Assembly (NCBI GenBank): GCA_005406025.1
Contig: BGZK01001464.1
Span: 62,001-126,000, forward strand
Length of the DNA: 64,000 nucleotides
Direction: 5' to 3'
Origin: Eumeta japonica
Taxonomy: Eukaryota; Arthropoda; Insecta; Lepidoptera; Psychidae
The notes beneath the pieces are model-generated. The model did no database searches. It was not told the origin of the DNA and was given only the letters and a program-made list of their open reading frames with translations. A program made the position numbers and the translations under genes. Positions 50,499-60,559 of the stretch are shown in pieces; the stretch's first letter is position 1; the number at the start of each line of letters is the position of its first letter.

Positions 50499-50721
50499 CA
50501 TTGTGAACCAATTGAATAATTCAGACCATACTACTTCATTATGTGCTACATCGACACTTACATGCTTATAGTACGCTCTCATTAAATTTTCCTAATGAAG
50601 CAAAAAAAGTAGAACTTTAAAAATTCATTCCGAAGGAGATCCCGCAGTTTTTTATAGACCGTGAGTTTAATAATGGCTATAAATGGCAGTCATTTGATAA
50701 AAATGTGTAATAGAATTAAAT

Positions 50722-50880
50722 ATGGTTCAAACAATTTATGACCCTAAGAACATTGACATAATGAAATTTCTTTTAAGTGCATGTGGCATACTTTATATTA
50801 TAATAGCAATACTAATCGTCACATCGTTTTACAACTATCAAAACAAATTCAAACTTGCACCAATTGCAACTTTTATCTGA
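50722..50880 (+). CDS. Candidate 52-residue single-pass membrane micropeptide
   Basis: ATG in a favourable context (A at -3, G at +4) opens 52 codons ending at TGA. The first 14 residues are polar (MVQTIYDPKNIDI), followed by one strong hydrophobic helix (about residues 16-36, with a GILYIIIAILIV core), then a basic-polar tail (NYQNKFK). The layout is that of a small type II or signal-anchored micropeptide. I do not recognise a family. It lies about 1.4 kb upstream of the ZDHHC23-like gene on the same strand. Conservation is unknown and chance is a real alternative. Confidence 0.33.
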   Translation: MVQTIYDPKNIDIMKFLLSACGILYIIIAILIVTSFYNYQNKFKLAPIATFI

Positions 50881-51966
50881 CCAATACAAATTGACGTGTA
50901 ACATAATAAAACATTATTAATATTTTGTTCTCTAAAAAATGATATAAGCAATATTCAAACTACTGTTTTTGTGATACCTATCACTAGCGAATGTAATAAT
51001 ATACCTATTTTTTATGACTTCTTAAAATGCATTGAAATAAATCATTTAAAAATATATAACTGTTCTTTTTTATCACTTTTGTATTTATCATTTTTCTGTC
51101 ATCTGTGATTTTAAATTAAAAATAAATTCTAACCTACCTAGTATAGTAATAGTTATAATATTTCACTAAAAATGATTTTAATAGCGAACCGTATCACCAT
51201 CTATATTTTATTTTAAGTAGTTAACAACAGGTAATCCTACTATACAAAGGTAGTTTTTGACACTTATGTAGATGCTAAGCAGTGATTACAGGCAGCGATT
51301 GTCAATACTATCGACAGAAGCAATTTGAATACAAAACTTGTTAGTTTTTTTACGTAAATTGATTAATGTTTGAGAAATAATTTCCCTGCCTCTAAAAATG
51401 TGAAAGAACCAACATTTTGAACACTTTAATACTTATTATATATGTCATATTCCCAGCCACGCTTAGGCCCATTTTGCCGGTCTCCTTTCATTATTTATTG
51501 CCAAAGTTGTGTAATTATATATAACAATCTTTTGTATTTGTTTGTTAGATTTTTGTTATTACCACATTTTTATTTACTACTACTTCTATGCTGTAATGAA
51601 AAAAATAATTTATAAATAACGAACATATTTCATTTGATTTTATTTACTCCGGCCATACCTTCCCTGATATGATTATAAATGCACCACGTAGCTTTTTCAA
51701 CACTATTTACTCATTAATTACTGTATTGTGTTAAAACAAAAATTCCTTTTTTCCTGATTCACACAACTTTAGGTAAGTATAATAATGCTACTCAGATTTT
51801 ATTGAAATGTTAAGCAAGTACTTATTTCTTACGTATGAATTACAAATGTATTTTCTGCATTGTAAATTAACTAATAGTATATGTTTTAGAACACATGAAA
51901 ATGGTGAAAATGTTACAAATTTAAGTGTAGTGTAACAACAGAGCGGTTTTTTTTTCTTTATTATGA

Positions 51967-52053
51967 ATGGCAACATTAATGTTTTTGTTGACGTTCACTG
52001 TGCCTGTTTTTGCTGCTGAGAATAGAACAACTTTTGTCAATGTTGACGTTTAG
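51967..52053 (+). CDS. Upstream ORF, 28 codons, signal-peptide-like
   Basis: The ORF begins at the second of two overlapping ATGs (51963 and 51967) and ends at TAG 114 bases before the start codon of the ZDHHC23-like gene. The predicted peptide has a short hydrophobic core (residues 2-15, MATLMFLLTFTVPVFAAEN) ending in A-A before a polar tail, as in secretory signal peptides. It may be a translation-regulating uORF in the 5' leader of that gene if transcription starts upstream of it. It could equally be chance, since short hydrophobic ORFs are common in T-rich DNA. Confidence 0.3.
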   Translation: MATLMFLLTFTVPVFAAENRTTFVNVDV

Positions 52054-52167
52054 AATTTGTAATTGAAGTTACGATTTACGTGGAGATTAGTAGATATAAT
52101 TAATTTTATGGTTGTGATTTTTTATATTTAGCTGACACTTAGTGAATAATTTTTAAGACAGTGCACA

Positions 52168-55100
52168 ATGGTTTCCAGTAGTTGGACAGTATACGATTTA
52201 TTATCATGTAATAAGGACCACAAACATATAAATCCAGAGATTGTATTACCTTTCATTATATTACCAATATTACTACTTATTGCATCTCTTTCAAATGTTG
52301 CAACTCTTATAATAATGATCATGATCGTAATGGGAGTATTATATGTTTCATCTCGACCTCACAAAAAAAATGGGTATGTCTGATAATCTTAAAAAGAAAG
52401 GTATTCCTTAATTCAATGTAACATTATCATTTAATTACAATGGAATTTAATAACATATGTTTCTTTCCTTTCAATTGTATTTAGCATTTCAGTATAATTT
52501 AATGGGAATTTTAATTATATCAAAATTTAATTAAAAATATTAAATGCAAGAGATTTAATAATTTCTTTAACCCTGTTATTATTGTTTATTATTATTATTA
52601 GATGTTATTAAACAATCAAATTATGGCATTTTAAATTAAGTATTAACATTCTCAGATCACCATTCTTCTTTTCTTGGACTTTGGCATCGGCCTCTTATTT
52701 ATTTTTAATATTTGAATGTGGTGTGATGTTCTTACTTGAAATCACACAACTAGAAAACTTCATCCTACTTGCTCTTACAGCTTGTACATGTTATTTTTTT
52801 TACAAAGTAAGAGCAATCGCTAACTTTGAATTACTGGGACCATCAAAAGGCAAAGATTATAGGTAATTTTATTTACATAAAATTGTTTTTATGAAAATAA
52901 GTACCTTTAAGGAGTATAATGAAGTTGAATTCTTTTTCTTATGCAGCCCGATCTTGACGTCAGATTCATCTTATTGTTACATATGCCAAATTGAAGTCAA
53001 TGATAGATTGTTTCATTCACTTTGGTAAGTCATTTCTGTAGTTTTGATAACTACAATTTAAATGGCTCAAAGTTTCTGAGCCATTTAAATTGATTTTTTT
53101 ACTCTTTTAATGTTTAAAGCTTTAAAAGATGAGGTTGGAATAATAATTATGGGAAGGACATAATTAAATGCTATATGAGTACAATGTGACCTCAGAAATT
53201 ACATTTTTTTGTTTCTTAAAAGTGCAGTTCATCAAATAGATCACTTTAAATTTTCTTTGTTTACACTATTCTCTATTTATGCCTTGTTTGCTGCAAACCC
53301 TCCTATAAATGATTTCTTGCCATTCATAATATTGGTTTTTTAAAAATATTTATTATTTCAACAATATAATTTTTTTTTTAATTTATATGTATCTAGTATA
53401 TAGTAATGAAAAAATAAAATAAAAATGAAAAAGTTGAAGTTAAATTCATGAACTGCAAATGTCACGTGTTCTTAAATGCACCTCTATCTCTTGTAACATC
53501 TTGCCATGCTAAACAATTAGGGTATTGTTCGTGAATTTATTTTATGAGTAACCCAAAATGGCATGTTTTATACATTTAAAGAAATTAGAGAATCAACAAA
53601 ATAAGTAAAAATTGAATGAAATAGATGTTTTTGGAAGTTAAAGTTTTATTTTGTCAGCATTTCATTTTGGTTTTGCACGATAAAGTCACTTTAAATTAAA
53701 CCATTTAGTGTTATAAGTTTTGTGTAAACATAGCTGTGTTTTTACTTATATCTTAATATAACCTTAGGCCCTATAATATAAAATATCATATAATTACTAG
53801 ATAGAAGTTAATTAATCCAGTATCTACTAAACCTCACCCCTTTTAACCTTTCTTTGATTCTTTGATTAGTCTGTACTATGCTCATGGAAAATATTTTGAA
53901 CAGAATTTCTGATGCAGTCTGCTCTCTGCTAAGAACATATATTTTTAGCTTCTGGTAGAGAATATTTGGATTATTTTTATGAAATCACCTATATTTTCAT
54001 CCCTTTCAAGGTTCGAAAATCGAAAAAGAATAGTAAGTAATCATTAAGAAAAATGTGTTTATTAGATTATACTGTGCAATGCACTACAGGATCACTGAAA
54101 CAATTTGACTGATCTCACTTGTAAATATACTGATTGCCAAGAGAAACCCGTCATACCCAACATACACAAATAAATATTTAGTATTCTTTGAAATATTCTA
54201 ACCAATCAAAATCCATATTTAATGTGAACAACTATGTCCATACATATCAAGATATTGTTATTTATTGAAAAAAAGGGTTATTCTGCTATTTTATTATATT
54301 GTTTATAAAGGTAATTTACTTCTATATATAATGCACAAATGTTAGAAATGCACTATCATCGTGTTTGAAAACAGACTTTTATATATTTTCAGGTGGAATT
54401 GTTGTATATTTCGGTTAAATTATCCATATTTTATAGCTGGATTAATATTTGCAACTGCTGCATTATCTTTTGGGGCTAATCTTGGTTTGACTACAGTGTG
54501 TCTACCCTTTGTGATTACATCCAACATATTATTACCGCATGATTGCAGTGAAGTCTATTATGAATATGAGTGAGTAGTTATCTTGTGTTGTTTTAGTAAT
54601 TGAATGTTCTGTAATTTTATATGATATTCTAAAGTTGTTTTACTTCTAGAAAAACAAAAACTGGCTGTGCTTACAAAATATGACCTTATCTGGACCACCC
54701 ATGTTTGTAATTTACTAATCTATACTGTTCATTAGTTGGAGTATCATGCAATGGGGATTTGAACAGATCGAGAAACGGAATTAAGATCGGGATCCAGACT
54801 GGGATCGAAATCATGATTAATAGATTGTTGAATATAAAAGCTGGAGAAATTGTTTCTATGCCCACGCGGATTGCGCCGCCGCAGGCGAAAGCTAGTATTT
54901 TATAATTATATAAACAAGACATTTCATTTTGTAAACAAATTTTACAAGCTTTTGCCCACGTTGATATTGAATTGTGATTGAATTTTTGATCATTACTAAA
55001 TCTCGATCCTAAATCTAATTTAGATCTAATTACAAGTCTTTATCGCTATATTAAATATCATTTCAACCCTTTTTCGTGTTCTCTCATTTTCATTCAACAT

Positions 55101-56462
55101 TTCTCTCATCTCCCCATATCTCTTGCAGTTATTACTGCTTACCTTCCACTTTTAGCCTGTCAAGTGAATAAAGTAAACATGGCCAATAAATAAAATAAAA
55201 AGAAATTTTGCACATTGTCTCAGCTGATGTCATAATATATGGAAATGGAATAGATAAGGCAAAAAAATATGAATACAAAATTACAATCTTTTAAAAAAAA
55301 GGAATTTTTTATATCTAGTATCATATATATCATATGTCCAGTAAAATGAGCGTAATTTTGAAGTAGCACATACTAAATTGAAAAACTTATTAAAAAAGTA
55401 GCCGTGAATGCTACTGTAACATCATTTGCATGGAATTTAGTTTCTGACATAAAAGTGGTCATGTAATTTCTGTTGGTTCTTTGGTGTACAATGCCATGAT
55501 GATTGTATGTCAAATGTGCATACATAAGTACACACATGTACCTTATGTAAGTGTCTGTAAGTCCTTTTTTAATTTCACCAATTTAAAAGTATTTAAATTT
55601 TTTATAAAAATTCATTGTTTTGGATTACATTTTTCACTGAAGATAGTAACAATAACATGCACTGTTAAGCATTTAGACATTTTTACATATATAAGTTAAA
55701 GAAAACAATCAAAATAGTTTTATTGTAAGTGTTGTGTTGTTAAATATTTCATAAGTGAAAAAAAAGACATCTCAAAGATTGTGTCTCTGAGGTAAACATC
55801 CAAAAATTTCTGTGAGTGCCCTTTAAAAAGTAAACCAATTTTCTGTCAGCCGATTTTGATGAAACAAAGACTGTGTGCCATCTCAAGCTGTACTCGAGTT
55901 GTATGTGAGCACTCTATTAAAATTAATGTAGTAGTTTTAGAGATTAATGTGTTCAAACAGACAAAGTATTTAAAAATAGTCTTATTGTATTGTTACATTC
56001 TTAAATCATACACATTCAGTTTTTGGCAAATATGCGTAGATTAAAATTTTATTCATGTGGTAAATATGGTTTAGTTTCTTTTTTGCAAATAACGTTTAAA
56101 CTATTAATATCTAAGAAATTCATGAACATTTTAGGAAGAAGTTTACATTAAAATAATCCATGTTTCTTAAATTCCAGGTTTTAAGTGATTTGCAATTTAT
56201 GTATTAATAACATGAAAGTTACTCATATTATTGTTGTTTCAGGTTTGCAATGTACTTTGTTCTTAGTATTTATGCTATTGGTTATGTGTTGGCAATATCA
56301 TTAGTATTATCACAGCAGATATTTATTTACATTCCGAAATACTTCAGTAAGTTTTTATGAATATGTCACATTCTTCTAATTTGTAGTTAAAATGTTGATA
56401 TTCAATTACTTTTTTTTTCAGAAATGTGCTTCGGAAAATACAGAACTGTACTTACGGCATGA
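52168..56462 (+). CDS. ZDHHC23-like: ZDHHC23-like multi-pass membrane protein lacking the DHHC motif (six exons)
   Basis: Exons 52168-52373, 52656-52862, 52947-53024, 54393-54569, 56243-56346 and 56422-56462 join in frame (phases 2,2,2,2,1) with GT/AG sites, most donors strong (GTATGT, GTAAGT, GTGAGT), giving 270 residues. The start ATG has a good context (ACA before, G after) and an in-frame TAA 21 bases upstream. Membrane segments lie near residues 25-42, 44-60, 72-94, 96-115, 176-200 and 224-248. Residues 21-120 and 147-260 follow the human ZDHHC23 layout: helix pairs, then a CxxC (C148, C151), a His-Ser (161-162) where the family has His-Cys, then NCCIF...NYPYF where the family has N-S-C...N-H-x-x-F, then helix 5 ending in T-V-C. 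About 13-15 residues that should include DHHC are absent at the exon 3/4 junction, so S-palmitoyl transfer is not expected. The family normally acts in Golgi or plasma membranes. The C-terminus is the least certain part: exon 6 gives only 13 residues before TGA at 56460. I infer a pseudoenzyme, or a gene model with an exon missing. Confidence 0.82.
53054..53092. repeat. Perfect 16-bp-arm hairpin in intron 3
   Basis: CAATTTAAATGGCTCA (53054-53069) and TGAGCCATTTAAATTG (53077-53092) pair perfectly around a 7-base loop. It lies 29 bases after the exon 3 donor of the ZDHHC23-like gene, in the intron at which the DHHC-coding segment is missing. Confidence 0.95.
54700..54899 (-). repeat. GCCCGCGG module with CCCGATT tract, inverted, in intron 4
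   Basis: The minus strand reads TACTAGCTTTCGCCTGCGGC, TCCGCGTGGGCATAG, then the CCCGATCTTAATTCCG-type word tract. It sits wholly inside intron 4 of the ZDHHC23-like gene, in the opposite orientation to the gene. Confidence 0.6.
55790..55965 (+). repeat. Dispersed repeat (GATTTTGATGAAAC type), in intron 4
   Basis: GCCGATTTTGATGAAACAAA, then GAGCACTCTATTAAAATTAA and TAGTAGTTTTAGAGATTAAT, ending ACAGACAAAG. It is the decayed form of a frequent moth repeat; a second relative is at about 21515-21620 (GACCGATTTCAATGAAACAA). Confidence 0.5.
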
Positions 56463-57074
56463 GACAAATTGTTCAGATATTTTAGTTTGTGTTATCATCT
56501 TTATCAGTCGGACTATGTATGGCAGGCTCTTTGGATGGTATACATTTATTTGTGTCAGAATATTAAAATTACTTTTTGTTTATAGCTTGGAAGAAACATA
56601 TAGGTGGCATATTGAGATTTTGTCAAGAATATTTATATTTATACTTGCATAAGCTTCAATGAATAAGTGTATAATGCATTGTAAGAGTAAATCCTGTACT
56701 GTAATATTTCATTAACTGATATTGATTAATACTGTGTTCTGTATAGTACAAATCTTCATAGAAGTTATTGGTTATGCTGCATTAATACAAGAAAAAACAT
56801 TCTAAGAAAGCAAGAAAATTTATACTGTCATAGCTGCTGATAAATTATCTATTAGGGCAACTGATAAGAAATGTTGATTCTAGTAAATAACAGGAAAGAC
56901 TAGAAATTTTGCAGCAAATAAGAATTAATTTAAAAACGTATAATTTGTATATCTCACGCCATATGTTTGTACCAAGTTTTTGGTACATTACCCTTACTGT
57001 GAGTCTTATAGTTTTCACTATCATACAAAGCCAGTATTTTAGGAGCAGTTCAAGTAATCTGCAAGTCAAGATTG

Positions 57075-57130
57075 AATAAATATGTAAAAGACACAAAAAT
57101 CTTTATCCAATATAAATGAAACAGAATAAA
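57075..57130 (+). terminator. Candidate polyadenylation signals for the ZDHHC23-like gene
   Basis: Two AATAAA hexamers, at 57075-57080 and 57125-57130, are the first canonical poly(A) signals I see downstream of the stop at 56460, implying a 3' UTR of about 0.6-0.7 kb. Usage cannot be shown from sequence. Confidence 0.4.
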
Positions 57131-57591
57131 ATATTGTTCCAAGCTATCATCTCAATACATCACTAAAATTGGTTTTGCCATTGTAGAAAATAGTGTGTTC
57201 ACACACAAAATGACTATTTACAATTTCATTGCATTTATGCATTTAATTACATTTTACTTGACTGAAATATCCATGTTCATTTATCATATAAGAGATGAGT
57301 TATCCTGGGCTATTGACACTGTATCAAGAATAATATAAAACATTAGGATTCTATGAAAAATATAGTTTATCAGCATCTTCTTGGTACAGAAATATATCTA
57401 ATAATAATTAAAAGATTTCATGATTTATAAATATACCTCATCGACATAATATATTCACTGTTGATAAATATTAATTATGACACAGTGATGCTCTTCTATT
57501 CGTTTTTCTTCTCCAATTTTTTTCCAATGTTTTAGTTTATTTGGTAGTCCTATCAAGCACAATGTTATCAAAGCAATGCAATAGTTAAATT

Positions 57592-57607
57592 CACAATATA
57601 TATTGTG
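57592..57607. repeat. 16-bp palindrome CACAATATATATTGTG
   Basis: Perfect AT-rich palindrome, with a further half (ATATTGTGAA) 20 bases downstream. Probably fortuitous in this composition. Confidence 0.8.
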
Positions 57608-58527
57608 CAAGTTTACTCATTATATTGTGAAAATTCATAGTTAAAGTTGTTAATTTTTTTCATTGTATTTTTTTTAACTCTTCCTTTAACTAAAGTCAAT
57701 CTAATTAATCGGTATTAAAAAAAATTTCTCTTAATCAAAAAAGAAGAAACACAGAAAAATATGAGTGGTATACTGACATATAAATCCAATACACTATATC
57801 TACAAAAAGTTAATTTCGAGATAAAAAATATTTAATATTTTTAGTTAAATGTCATTAATAAAATAATTTCATATTGTACTTGTGTAATAGATATTATAAT
57901 TTTTATTCAGTCATGTCCATTTTAAGTAAATAGTAGTTTTTATTGTCAAGATATTAATAAAAACTTCGATTGTTAGGACTCTGATTAAATAATTTTCCAA
58001 ACCTTATTATGACAAGAAACTATAACTCAAATTGCAGTGAATTGATTTTTCTAAGCATTCATGTTTTAAAGGTACTATGACAATGTATATTTCTTTACAG
58101 TGTATTGTCAGAATATGACTTAAGCCAGCTAATTAGGTAAGAAATAAAACCAAGCAATTAAAAACTATTCATTACATGTATTTTAGGATAGTAGGTACTC
58201 ACAGTAAAGATAAATTGAGAATCAAAAATAGTAATAATAAAAAGATATTTATGTGTGTTAAACATAAACATTTTTATGGTTGTGATTAATTTTACATTAA
58301 CATAAAAAGAAACTAAGTCAGTATTGCAAATTTTTTTAGTATAAATTTGAATCTTATTACTAAAGATTGAAATGGTTATGCTCACCATTACTATGATTGT
58401 AATGGTGAGTGTAATTCAAGAACCATTTTGCATCTTGTAAAAATGAATATGAAAATACTATTACAAAAGGGAAATAAAAGTGACAGATATAATTAAAACT
58501 TAACTACTCATCTGTACCTAAATCCTC

Positions 58528-58656
58528 CTAAGGGTCTGCAGCATCGGTCACTATAAGATCATTATAAAAACATGTTCTTGACGACGGCATGGACTTACAG
58601 AGTTCAAGTAATGCCTTCTTTTCTTCCTTAATGCACCTTGGTGAGCCTAGGTGTCA
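58528..58656 (-). pseudogene. Degraded coding fragment, possibly a transposase C-terminus
   Basis: The minus strand reads about 42 codons HLGSPRCIKEEKKALLELCK then SMPSSRTCFYNDLIVTDAAD P and stop. The K-K-x-x-L-L-x-L-C-K-S...C-x-x-F-Y/W pattern resembles the tails of DDE transposases from insect elements where a short acidic end follows. No upstream domain is visible. Could be chance. Confidence 0.3.
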
Positions 58657-60210
58657 TATCCAAAAGATCATTACCTCTATTTCTGTTCTTTGAATCGATT
58701 CATTTTCAATATTCTTTTTTAAGAATTGAAATTCTGTGTGTAATTGTTTTTCGCAAATATGCTTAAACATCCTCTACAATTCTTGTTTATTTTAATTTTG
58801 TATGTTAAAACCTTAACCTTCTGTGATTACAGCAAAAAACTGTCTACATACATTTGCATGCAGTGACAATATCTCAAGCAATTCATGTGACACATCAGCT
58901 CGGACAAACACATCAATCACCTCGCACCCAGAACCACAATTTCAAAAGTCATAGAAACCGAAAAAATAAGAAATCCATCAGCGATTTTAGAAAAACGGTA
59001 ATAATAAACATTCTATTTTATTCTCATGTAATTGTAAAAGAAAATGTTCTGAAAAAATAACTCAACCTGAAAGAGATTCCATCTGGGACAAATTTTGGAC
59101 ATGCAATCTTGTAGATATTTTATATCTAAAAATGTACAGTAAGTCTGTACTTTAAACTGTCATAACTATTTCGTGAAGACCCAACACATTAATTTGGCAA
59201 ATTAACATACGGACGAAGAAACACTCTCTCTACTCCGAGTTCTCGAACAAAGTTCTGGCCGCCCCACGCCCGCCGTTTGCCTCACAGTGTAAAAGTGACC
59301 TTTGTGTGTGTATTTTCCTCACTAATCCCAGCCTGCCTAAAATCTACGGTGAACAAATTCACAAGTGTGCAAAATATTTTTTACGCACTGAGTTTCACTA
59401 ATAATAAATCAGTCGTCCATTTTAAAGAGCGATATATTATCTAACAACCTAAATTTCAAGGTGTGTGCTGCACTAGATCCGAGTGGTCATCATCCTTCTC
59501 CAAGTGCGTTTTCTGAACAATATGAGAAGTGGAGTGTGTGAAGAGTTTGACCTCGGAATCAAAATTAATTAAGAAAAGAAATTAGCGTTGTTTTGCCGTT
59601 TCAGTTCGTATAGGTTCTTACAATACAGTGCTTTCGTCATATTGATATCTCAGTAACGATCACAATGAGCTTAGTAATTTTGCAAGTGGGTATGAAACAC
59701 ACCACGAGAAACAAAATAAGCATTATTAAACGAAAACACTGTATATTTACTTAGTGTATTGGATTTACGCGTCAGTGTGGGAGCAGTGGGAACAGAAGTG
59801 AAAGAGAGAATGAAATTAACTCTTACATGTTTTAATATCTCCCCAACACGGTTTCGCTATACCGACCTGATTCGCGATTCAAAGTGGAAAGGATCACCTG
59901 TAATGCAGTGGGCCATATACCGTACGGAATCGATTATGCATCTTTTTTGTAAATATAAACGTAAACATAATAACCTTTCTTAGACCAACATTGCCAAAGA
60001 AACCATAATCATTAAAGTAGCTGTTTCTGAGAAAAATAGCTTTGAAGATGTTCTAAAAATTCATGACGTTCCAACCTTGTGACAGTGGACAGTCGTACGT
60101 CACGCCATGTCCCCCCAGCTAATCGCGAAGCGTGACCGCGTGCGGTCGTTGAACGTGCACGAAAGTTAGGTATTTTGCTTATTTGCTATTTTTTAGGTTA
60201 CAGTTGTAGT

Positions 60211-60548
60211 CAGCGCCGGCCCTAGCTTTGATCAAGGTGGAACGAGATGGTTCTTCAGCGCCGTCAGGTCAGTACTCTAATTTTCCAAAAATTTTAATTT
60301 GGCTTTGTGATAAATAAATAATTGCCAATTTTTCAAAATAAATTTTTATTGCAAACATCAACACATATTAAGCTTAAATTAAATTAGGTAACTTTAAGTA
60401 TTGTAACACTGTTCTATGTCTTTCCGAAAGCAACATCAAAATTTAATTTTTTGCTAAAAATTGTCTTTTGCATTTGATTTTTTAGCGCCCCCAGTTACAT
60501 GGCGCCTAGAGCGACCGCTCCACTCGCTCTAGCCCTAGGCCGGCGCTG
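60211..60548. mobile_element. hAT-like MITE with CAGCGCCGGC ends
   Basis: Starts CAGCGCCGGCCCTAGC and ends with the near-inverse GCCCTAGGCCGGCGCTG. It is 338 bp with an AT-rich middle. The flanks GTTGTAGT (60203-60210) and ATTATAGT (60549-60556) match at 6 of 8, both differences being transitions: an eroded 8-bp target duplication. No open frame inside. Confidence 0.8.
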
Positions 60549-60559
60549 ATTATAGTGTG

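Larger units (their letters stand above)
57135..60200. other. AT-rich DNA, then a less AT-rich stretch
   Basis: 57.1-58.5 kb is very AT-rich. 59.2-60.2 kb has scattered CpG words (GGCCGCCCCACGCCCGCCGT at 59259; GCGAAGCGTGACCGCGTGCG at 60125) without a convincing exon. Confidence 0.4.

Noticed and set aside
53025..54392. A hidden micro-exon encoding DHHC in intron 3
   Set aside because: I read the intron on the plus strand for CAY-CAY-TGY and found none; splice phases already join exons 3 and 4 in frame.
56392..56652. 86-codon ORF as the true last exon frame
   Set aside because: The exon 5 donor leaves phase 1, so entry at 56422 selects the other frame, which ends at 56462. The longer frame would need a different junction.
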